From positions 1-8,284 of the forward strand of contig JBCCSZ010000337.1 of the NCBI GenBank assembly GCA_039199225.1: a stretch of 8,284 nucleotides of DNA. Direction: 5' to 3'. This document shows positions 1 through 5,464 of this stretch, piece by piece. Position 1 is the stretch's first letter, and each line of letters opens with the position of its first letter. Position numbers and translations under genes: made by a program. Under the pieces are notes generated by a model. The model searched no databases. It was not told the DNA's origin and saw only the letters and a program-made list of their open reading frames with translations. Origin of the DNA: JBCCSZ01 sp039199225. Lineage in GTDB: Bacteria > Bacteroidota > Bacteroidia > Chitinophagales > Saprospiraceae.

Positions 1-243
1 TACCTCAAGCGGATTGGTGAATTGGAAGAATTGGCCATGGGGCATGAGGGGGTCCAGAAAGCCTATGCTATGCAGGCGGGCCGCGAACTCCGGGTCATTG
101 TGGAGAGCGATAAGGTAACGGATCAGTATGCTGACGATTTATCCTTTATGATTTCTCAGAAAATACAGGACGAGATGCAATATCCTGGTCAAATTAAGGT
201 GACAGTGATCCGTGAAAAGCGGGCAGTTTCCTTTGCCAGATAA
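1..243 (+). CDS. rny: Ribonuclease Y, C-terminal fragment (5' end outside window)
   Basis: Last 80 codons of RNase Y, the membrane-anchored endoribonuclease that starts mRNA decay. The frame is open from base 1 and ends at TAA 241-243. Seen: the family's highly conserved C-terminal tail, with EGVQKAYAMQAGRELRVIVE, then DQYADDLSFMI, then QYPGQIKVTVIRE and a final RAVSFAR. The full protein is usually a little over 500 residues (N-terminal membrane helix, coiled coil, KH domain, HD phosphohydrolase domain, then this tail), so the membrane, KH and HD parts lie upstream of the window. The reading frame is intact. The gene is closed by a strong terminator, so it is transcriptionally separate from the cluster that follows. 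Identification is by remembered family consensus and is very secure. Confidence 0.95.
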   Translation, partial: YLKRIGELEELAMGHEGVQKAYAMQAGRELRVIVESDKVTDQYADDLSFMISQKIQDEMQYPGQIKVTVIREKRAVSFAR

Positions 244-289
244 TCATTGCTGATTCAAATTGTCAGTCATGGTCTGCCAGGGCCATGTG

Positions 290-328
290 GAGAGACTATC
301 CGTTAGCGGGTAGTCTCTCTTGTTTTTT
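290..328 (+). terminator. Rho-independent terminator after rny
   Basis: A 12-bp stem (290-301 GAGAGACTATCC with 308-319 GGGTAGTCTCTC) has one G-T wobble and a 6-nt loop GTTAGC. It is followed by TTGTTTTTT (320-328, six consecutive T at 323-328). It lies 46 bases after the rny stop and faces the right way to end rny transcription. This is a textbook intrinsic terminator and the clearest non-coding signal in the window. Confidence 0.88.
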
Positions 329-468
329 AAAGGATTCACTTATGTCTTTTTATTGTTGTATCTGCACTGCGTTTCAGCCCTTCTTTTGGTACAAATTTTG
401 AAATTGATAATGCGATCTGAAAAGGTCGGGACATGTTTTGTCTGACTTTTTCTGTCTAATCCCCCTCC

Positions 469-512
469 AAAGTTTCAATAGTTGATCTTTTGAGCGTAGC
501 TATTGAAGCTTT
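469..512. repeat. 13-bp inverted repeat (possible mRNA hairpin or operator)
   Basis: The left arm AAAGTTTCAATAG (469-481) pairs with the right arm CTATTGAAGCTTT (500-512) across all 13 positions, with one T-G wobble and an 18-nt loop. The right arm runs into a T stretch (510-514), so the transcript could form a weak terminator-like hairpin about 110 bases before the TolC-like start. As DNA it could equally be a dyad operator. A second GAAGCTTTT at 550-558 could compete for the base of the left arm. Function unknown; the symmetry itself is plain in the sequence. Confidence 0.6.
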
Positions 513-593
513 TTCGTGCTTTGCATCCTTGCTTCCTACTGTGACTACAGAAGCTTTTGGGCTTGTGTGGCTAACCTGACAACATCAGTAAAT

Positions 594-606
594 AGGCCAT
601 TGGCCT
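594..606. repeat. Perfect palindrome AGGCCA-T-TGGCCT just before the TolC-like start
   Basis: Six-base arms (594-599, 601-606) around a single T at 600, ending 14 bases before the ATG at 621. With a one-base centre it is better suited to a protein-binding dyad than to an RNA hairpin. It could be an operator or an accident of composition; there is no second copy nearby. Confidence 0.4.
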
Positions 607-620
607 CCAACAAATAAACT

Positions 621-2768
621 ATGCTTAATGCCCCCCGCTCATTAAAGTATATCCGTAGAGTTGTAAGAAACTGGCGCGGCCTGAGAAAGGTTCCGCTGCT
701 CCTGTCTGCTGTACTCCTCTTTTACACGCTTAACTTATCGGCTCAAGCACCTCGCGATACTTTGATCAAAGAGATCAGTATCGAGATCATGGATTTGATC
801 ACGGCCAATATCAATCAACATTGGGAGATGGAAGGTCGTGGCGGCCTATGGCAGTTGGATAGCTTGTTTAATCAGCGAAAGACCAATGTTCGCAAAGGAA
901 GCCAATTACCCATCTTCGATAAGAAAATCAGCGAACTCAAAAAAGATGTTGGTCTGGACATCAAAGGGCAGTACTTCTACAACCACGATCCACTTTTCGA
1001 TTTTACAGACGGAGACATCGGGCAGCAGTTTTACAGCTCTCGTTTGCGAGCTGGCGTAGAATGGCAGATTTTACGAGAAGGCTTTTTGGGTCACCGCAAC
1101 TCTGCTAAACAGCTCCAACTTCGGAGACAAATAAAAGGGGTGGAGGAGATGATCGACTCCAATGACGATGATTTGTACTATCGTTACAACCTCTTCATCT
1201 ACTTTTTCAATCGAGCTAAAATTGAGCTGCTTCGCCAACGTCGTTATCAATTGGAGACAGAGTTGGACTTACTGCACAAGGTGTATTACCTAAAGGGTAT
1301 TCTCTACGAGGTTGTCATCAACGCCAGAAGTCGGCTGGAACAGATCAATGTGAAGGTTGAAAATTATGAATCGTACAACCGTTTGATCGATTCTACTTTG
1401 TTCGAGGAAGGACTGGGAATCCATTACGACGTTCGCGAATTACCAGTTTTGGAGATTGATCTGGATCGGTTGGTACAGGACAACCAGCGCCAGGAATTGG
1501 TCGACTCCCTCGATCGGATGTATCGCCAGGTGGAGGTGCTGAAGCAAAATCCGGTACACGATTTATCCTTGAAGGTTGGTTTTTACCACAACACGGGCTT
1601 TGAGCGAGACGACGGTGTGTCTGATCGGACATTTTCAACTTGGAATCTGTCCTTTTCCATACCAACCAATGCGCTGTTCCAGAAAAAGTCCCGGGAGGAG
1701 ATGGTGGTCGCTAATACGGAGTACCGCGACCAGTTCAATCGATATGAACTGCTCAACAATAAGACAGAGGTCATCAACTACTATTATGAGTATCAGTACA
1801 AGCTGCAGCAATACATCGAGTTCATGCATAAAGAGATGCTCTACCGGGAAAAAATCCGGGTAGAGGCGGTCACGCAGCGGGATTATGTCGATATTTTTCG
1901 ATCCTTACAGACGCTAAAGTATCTGGATGTACTTCGGCAGATACAATTGGAAATGCTTGATTTGAAGCAGCAGATGTATCTGCTGCTTTTGAAGATTTAT
2001 GGAAAGTCGCATCGCCGCTCCATCCTGCCGTTTATCGCCAATGTCAATATTGCCGATTATTACGAACGCCTACCCGCCAATCGGACGTTGCTGCTGGCCC
2101 AAAAAGACCTACATAAGTACAACAGCTACTTCATCAAGAACTACATGCTATCGAATGACTTTGAGAAACTGATCATTCGGACTTCCTCCACAGCCATTCA
2201 CCCGGATATTCAAAAACTGCGGACCTTGCTGGAGGAGAGCGCTGTGGAAGTACACGTAATGACCGATAACCGAAGGCTGGTTGCAGGGATGACCAAGGCA
2301 TCGGACAACATCAATGGCTTTTTGAAACAGAAACAACTCGATGGCCTAGTGGTTAACCTGAACTCTGCGCGCATGGGGCTCGGGGCAGATAGCCTGCCGC
2401 AGTATTTGCAAAACCTCAAAAGCCAGACATTCGATATTCATGCCATCAGCGATGCTGCCAGAGCAAAGATCGCTGTTCAAGTACCCCTGGATTTTCCACA
2501 TTTAGCGCAGCTGAATTGGTGTTCTATGGTATCGATCAGGCTAGAAACAGAGCAAGCACTAGATGCATTTGCTCCCCTGGTCCGCCAGCGGCTCATTGAT
2601 CCAATGAAGATACATCTGGTCGTAGAGGCCAGCCGTTTCAAAGATCGGGTAGAGTTGGAGGGGTTCATAGACGAAGCAGTTAATCAATACAAGATAAAAA
2701 ACATTGTCATAGAAGGGCTTTCCGAGTTCATCACTTTGGATGCAAAGGCCCTTGTAGCGCCCGAATGA
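621..2768 (+). CDS. TolC-like outer-membrane export channel with a C-terminal alpha/beta domain
   Basis: 715 residues. A basic N terminus and hydrophobic segment (about 24-39) ending LSAQA form a signal peptide, cleaved near 41-43. The next part follows the TolC plan of strand pair, long helices, strand pair, long helices. Beta-type stretches with alternating aromatics lie at about 109-151 and 312-349. Glu/Lys/Leu-rich coiled-coil helices lie at about 160-260 and 352-460. TolC proteins form trimeric outer-membrane and periplasmic tunnels. Unlike ordinary TolC proteins (about 420-490 residues), this one continues with about 240 more residues (about 466-705). These alternate short hydrophobic strands (EKLIIR, VEVHVM, DGLVVNL, IHLVVEA, IKNIVIEG) with helices, like a (beta/alpha)8 or Rossmann-type fold; by TolC topology this domain would be periplasmic. 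I do not recognise its family. No in-frame ATG alternative lies near the start. The stop overlaps the next gene by ATGA, implying translational coupling. Confidence 0.8.
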   Translation: MLNAPRSLKYIRRVVRNWRGLRKVPLLLSAVLLFYTLNLSAQAPRDTLIKEISIEIMDLITANINQHWEMEGRGGLWQLDSLFNQRKTNVRKGSQLPIFDKKISELKKDVGLDIKGQYFYNHDPLFDFTDGDIGQQFYSSRLRAGVEWQILREGFLGHRNSAKQLQLRRQIKGVEEMIDSNDDDLYYRYNLFIYFFNRAKIELLRQRRYQLETELDLLHKVYYLKGILYEVVINARSRLEQINVKVENYESYNRLIDSTLFEEGLGIHYDVRELPVLEIDLDRLVQDNQRQELVDSLDRMYRQVEVLKQNPVHDLSLKVGFYHNTGFERDDGVSDRTFSTWNLSFSIPTNALFQKKSREEMVVANTEYRDQFNRYELLNNKTEVINYYYEYQYKLQQYIEFMHKEMLYREKIRVEAVTQRDYVDIFRSLQTLKYLDVLRQIQLEMLDLKQQMYLLLLKIYGKSHRRSILPFIANVNIADYYERLPANRTLLLAQKDLHKYNSYFIKNYMLSNDFEKLIIRTSSTAIHPDIQKLRTLLEESAVEVHVMTDNRRLVAGMTKASDNINGFLKQKQLDGLVVNLNSARMGLGADSLPQYLQNLKSQTFDIHAISDAARAKIAVQVPLDFPHLAQLNWCSMVSIRLETEQALDAFAPLVRQRLIDPMKIHLVVEASRFKDRVELEGFIDEAVNQYKIKNIVIEGLSEFITLDAKALVAPE

Positions 2769-3850
2769 AAAACTTCACAGGGTTTAAATATCAGAAATCT
2801 GTCCTCCGAACCGTGGAGGAGCCTGTAGTTAAAAAGAAATTTAACTGGGATCGGTTTCTGTTTGTCTTGACTCTGCTGGCCATTGTTGCTTATATGAGCT
2901 ACAAATCCTATCATCGCTACGCTTTTGTGAGCGTCAACGGGCAGGTATTGGTCGAAAAGCTGCAGATTCACTTCACGGAGGATGTGCGTATTAGGGATAT
3001 TTTTGTGGAAGAAGGTCAGCAAGTCCGCAAAGGAGATACGCTGTTCAGCTTCCGCTATGAAAACCGAGAACAGGTGGAAAGCCAACTGCGGATGACAATT
3101 TCCGCCAATCCAAATGGAGGCAATGACCTGCGAAACTGGTTTTTGCGGGAGAAGTTGAACGTCAAACGGCAAATGGCCATCAAGAAAAGTCAAATCGAGG
3201 GTGTCAAGTCTTCCATCGGTGTGAAAAAAGCGGAATTGGAAGAGCAGAAAAAACAAATACTACTGGGAGTGGATGTTGCCCACAAACTTCCCCCACTCAT
3301 ATCCGACATCTCTGACCTGGACAGCGACATCCTCATGTTGAAGCGAGAAATTCGCGTTCTGCGAAAGCATCTGAGTGCCTTGCGGCGGCAAGAAAAGAAG
3401 GCATTGAAAGAGCGAGAGGAAGAATTGAAAGAGCAACTGGCAGCAGAAAGCAAGGTCTACACCCACTTTGTTTATTACATATCGCCCATCGATGGCATCA
3501 TTGGACGCATATTCAACAGCCCCAACGAAGTTTGCTACGAAACAGAGGATGTAATGACCATTCACCAAATGGACAAGCTGAAGATTAGAGCCTACTTCGA
3601 TCAGGAGTCGCATCGGGAGATTAAGATTGGGGATGAAGTAACCATCAACTTTCCGGACGGCACCATCGGCAAGGGCATCATCCACAACTTCTATGTTTCA
3701 ACCTATCCACTCCCACCAGAATTTCAGAGCAAGCACGAGCCTATGGAGCGGAGTATTGTCGCCGATGTCCTGCCCCTTGACGACGAGGAAGCCATGCACT
3801 GGACGGGCTATTACAAAATGGCTGTGAAGGTGGTGAAAAATAAGTTATAG
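2765..3850 (+). CDS. HlyD-family periplasmic adaptor (membrane fusion protein)
   Basis: 361 residues. A short cytoplasmic N terminus leads into one membrane helix (about 31-46) and then a periplasmic adaptor. Half-lipoyl motif 1 is at about 74-97 (IRDIFVEEGQQVRKGDTLFS). A long helical hairpin follows, with charged coiled-coil arms at about 121-170 and 181-232. Half-lipoyl motif 2 is at about 239-268 (SPIDGIIGRI). A beta-barrel segment follows from about 271 (LKIRAYFDQESHREIKIGDEV). This is the standard HlyD order and length. Such proteins bridge an inner-membrane transporter or synthase to a TolC channel. The start overlaps the TolC-like stop by 4 nt, so the two are very probably made together as partners. 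No ABC, RND or MFS pump is nearby; the inner-membrane partner is more likely the downstream glycosyltransferase. The family is secure; the partner is inference. Confidence 0.92.
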   Translation: MKNFTGFKYQKSVLRTVEEPVVKKKFNWDRFLFVLTLLAIVAYMSYKSYHRYAFVSVNGQVLVEKLQIHFTEDVRIRDIFVEEGQQVRKGDTLFSFRYENREQVESQLRMTISANPNGGNDLRNWFLREKLNVKRQMAIKKSQIEGVKSSIGVKKAELEEQKKQILLGVDVAHKLPPLISDISDLDSDILMLKREIRVLRKHLSALRRQEKKALKEREEELKEQLAAESKVYTHFVYYISPIDGIIGRIFNSPNEVCYETEDVMTIHQMDKLKIRAYFDQESHREIKIGDEVTINFPDGTIGKGIIHNFYVSTYPLPPEFQSKHEPMERSIVADVLPLDDEEAMHWTGYYKMAVKVVKNKL

Positions 3851-3917
3851 CAAAAAGCGGGTCTACCTGAAATTTCACTTTAGCCTGTCACATTTGATCG
3901 ATTCCTTTTTTTGCTCA

Positions 3918-3931
3918 TGGTATAATTTTTG
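3918..3931 (+). promoter_or_regulatory. Candidate internal promoter (extended -10 TGGTATAAT)
   Basis: TGGTATAATTTTTG at 3918-3931 contains a perfect TATAAT (3921-3926) preceded by TGn. The trailing TTTTTG also resembles the TAnnTTTG -7 element of Bacteroidota, but with one base too many. A possible upstream TTTG is at 3893-3896, though the spacing is longer than usual. It lies in the 173-bp gap after the HlyD-like gene, about 98 bases before the TackOD1 start and 30 before the small ORF. It would let the regulator and synthase be transcribed apart from the export pair. Weak evidence by eye. Confidence 0.35.
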
Positions 3932-3955
3932 GCTTTAGTAAAGTTGATTTTCACA

Positions 3956-4027
3956 ATGGAAAATACCACACGGATGCTATTCGGTGGATTACTGAACCAT
4001 AAAGCGCAGGTAGCAGGTCGATTATGA
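3956..4027 (+). CDS. Possible 23-codon leader ORF overlapping the TackOD1 start
   Basis: An ATG at 3956 opens 23 codons (starting MENTTRMLFGG, ending QVAGRL) and stops at TGA 4025-4027. That stop overlaps the ATG of the next gene as ATGA, the same junction used between the TolC-like and HlyD-like genes. The start sits in the loop of a 6-bp inverted repeat (ATTTTC 3947-3952, GAAAAT 3959-3964). It could be a translated leader coupling expression of the next gene. It could also be the true N terminus of that gene displaced by a frameshift, since receiver-like domains usually have a first strand and helix before the point where the downstream ORF begins. It could be chance. No homology recognised. 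Confidence 0.3.
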   Translation: MENTTRMLFGGLLNHKAQVAGRL

Positions 4028-5433
4028 TAGCATTAAAAAGTATTGACAAGAGGTCGCTGATAGACTTTGAGGACTTGCTATTCATGCTTGTCGAAAAGGA
4101 AGGGGATGCCCAGCTGGATCAGTTTTACTATGTGGATGCCGTAATCATCAACAGCATCGACGGGGAGGTTTTTGATAAATTACTGACCGGAATTCGCAAT
4201 CACCACAACCCAAACGTCTATTTGAAGCCGGTTTTTGCGGTCCAACAAAAAGAACTGTCTGCACTTTTTACGCAGTGTTGTGATGATACGACCGATTTGG
4301 TTCAGTATCAGCACATTGCCAAGAAAACCCGTGAAATTAACGGCCGGGTAGAGAAACTCTTTCAGTTGCAGCGTTTCCCCTCTCCGGAGATGGAATTCCT
4401 CTACAAGACGCTTCAATACATCTACACTCGGGATGAAAAGCTCCAACCGATCCCCCATCGTCATTCAAAAATAAATTACCACATTCCCTTTCTGAGTCGT
4501 CAGATCAAGGATAGAGATGCTCAGCAAGCTTTGAGAATACTCGACTTGGCCCAACGTCAAGGCTATCTCAGTCCAGAGCCAGTGGACAAGGTACATCTTT
4601 GTAGCAATTGCAGCAGTGCACATCATACCATCAGGGAGGCTTGTACCTCTTGTGGTAGTATTGATTTGAGTACAGAGGATTTGATTCATCATTTTCAATG
4701 TGCTTATGTAGGGCCGGAGAGCGACTTCTACGAAAATAAGTACACGGATCAAATGACTTGTCCGAAGTGTTCCAAGCACGTACGCCACATTGGAATCGAC
4801 TACGATAAACCGTCACAAATATATACCTGCAATACCTGTAACCACCACTTTCAGGAGGCCCGATTTACGTATCACTGCATCGACTGTGGGGAGGTGAAGG
4901 AAGTTCAACACTTGCAGGAGCGGGCAATCAACCAGATGACGCTGACGTCGAAAGGCACGCAACTGGTTTTGAAGGGATTGCCTCGCGCCAATCGATCGAC
5001 CTCATCGGGTGCAGATGCCACGGATATTGAAGGTTTTTACATCTACGATGTCTTTAAGCATCTGATTAAGCAGGAGGCGTTGCGCAGCCAGCGGAATGGC
5101 AATCCGAGTGTTTTAGGTGCTGTTAATCTGCCAGAGGAAAAGATCAATCGTCTGAGTTCGCATGAATTGGTAAACGTGCAGGATGAGCTGTGTCGCGTCT
5201 TGAAAAGTTATGTTCGTGAAACAGATATGATCAGCTCTAGTTCGCCCTCGCACTATCACTTTTTGTTGACGGATACGGATATTCAACGAGCCAGAGAGCT
5301 AAAGCAAACGATAGAATACAATTTTAAACAGTTATTGGACGGCAACTTCGAGGATGTCACCTTCGAGGTAGAGGTTGTCCTTCAAGTATTAGGAGAAAAC
5401 CAAGCAAATCTCCCAGAGCAGGAGATGAACTAA
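4024..5433 (+). CDS. TackOD1 zinc-binding regulator with receiver-like N terminus and degenerate GGDEF-like C terminus
   Basis: 469 residues, no signal peptide or membrane segment, so cytoplasmic. Three parts can be read. (a) About 35-75 looks like half of a response-regulator receiver: strand DAVIIN, helix, strand VYLKPVFAV, with Asn43 where the phospho-accepting Asp would be. (b) About 190-290 is cysteine-rich: Cys193/196, 207/210, 226, 246/249, 269/272, 285/288. It contains TSCGSIDLSTEDLIHHFQC and CPKCSKHVRHIGIDYDKP, which match what I know of the TackOD1 metal-binding output domain. (c) About 335-460 has the pattern of a GGDEF domain, but GGDEF is SPSHY (407-411) and the metal-binding DxD is NLP. 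An RETD (398-401) is kept at the I-site position. Likely role: a catalytically dead, possibly c-di-GMP-sensing regulator of the glycosyltransferase 31 bp downstream. Zinc binding is likely; the ligand and the target are inference. Confidence 0.8.
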   Translation: MIALKSIDKRSLIDFEDLLFMLVEKEGDAQLDQFYYVDAVIINSIDGEVFDKLLTGIRNHHNPNVYLKPVFAVQQKELSALFTQCCDDTTDLVQYQHIAKKTREINGRVEKLFQLQRFPSPEMEFLYKTLQYIYTRDEKLQPIPHRHSKINYHIPFLSRQIKDRDAQQALRILDLAQRQGYLSPEPVDKVHLCSNCSSAHHTIREACTSCGSIDLSTEDLIHHFQCAYVGPESDFYENKYTDQMTCPKCSKHVRHIGIDYDKPSQIYTCNTCNHHFQEARFTYHCIDCGEVKEVQHLQERAINQMTLTSKGTQLVLKGLPRANRSTSSGADATDIEGFYIYDVFKHLIKQEALRSQRNGNPSVLGAVNLPEEKINRLSSHELVNVQDELCRVLKSYVRETDMISSSSPSHYHFLLTDTDIQRARELKQTIEYNFKQLLDGNFEDVTFEVEVVLQVLGENQANLPEQEMN

Positions 5434-5464
5434 ACCAAGCCTACAGGGCTAAAGACAATCGTAG

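Larger units (their letters stand above)
329..620. other. Gene-free leader upstream of the export/synthase cluster
   Basis: About 290 bases between the rny terminator and the TolC-like gene hold no credible ORF, tRNA or known riboswitch. It must contain the promoter of the downstream cluster, but I could not find a convincing Bacteroidota-type pair (TTTG near -33 with TAnnTTTG near -7). Partial matches such as AAATTTTG near 392-399 lack a correctly spaced partner. Two structured elements are listed separately: an inverted repeat at 469-512 and a palindrome at 594-606. GAAGCTTTT occurs twice, at 505-513 and 550-558. The last bases before the start (CAAATAAACT) are A-rich with no Shine-Dalgarno sequence, as is usual for Bacteroidota. 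Confidence 0.5.

Noticed and set aside
329..620. c-di-GMP riboswitch in the leader of the cluster
   Set aside because: No GEMM-type conserved core can be seen; only simple inverted repeats are present.
2684..3685. Two long minus-strand open frames (190 and 141 codons) opposite the HlyD-like gene
   Set aside because: They lie wholly antisense to a clearly real coding region, have no recognisable domains, and reflect the codon pattern of the + strand gene.
621..3850. TolC/HlyD pair as a drug-efflux or type-I protein-secretion system
   Set aside because: No RND, MFS or ABC component lies in the cluster, and the next inner-membrane protein is a processive glycosyltransferase; kept only as an alternative.
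4600..4887. Cysteine-rich region as a DNA-binding zinc finger or rubredoxin
   Set aside because: The number and spacing of CxxC pairs and the HIGIDYDKP and GSIDLSTEDLIHHF signatures fit TackOD1 better, and no helix-turn-helix is seen.
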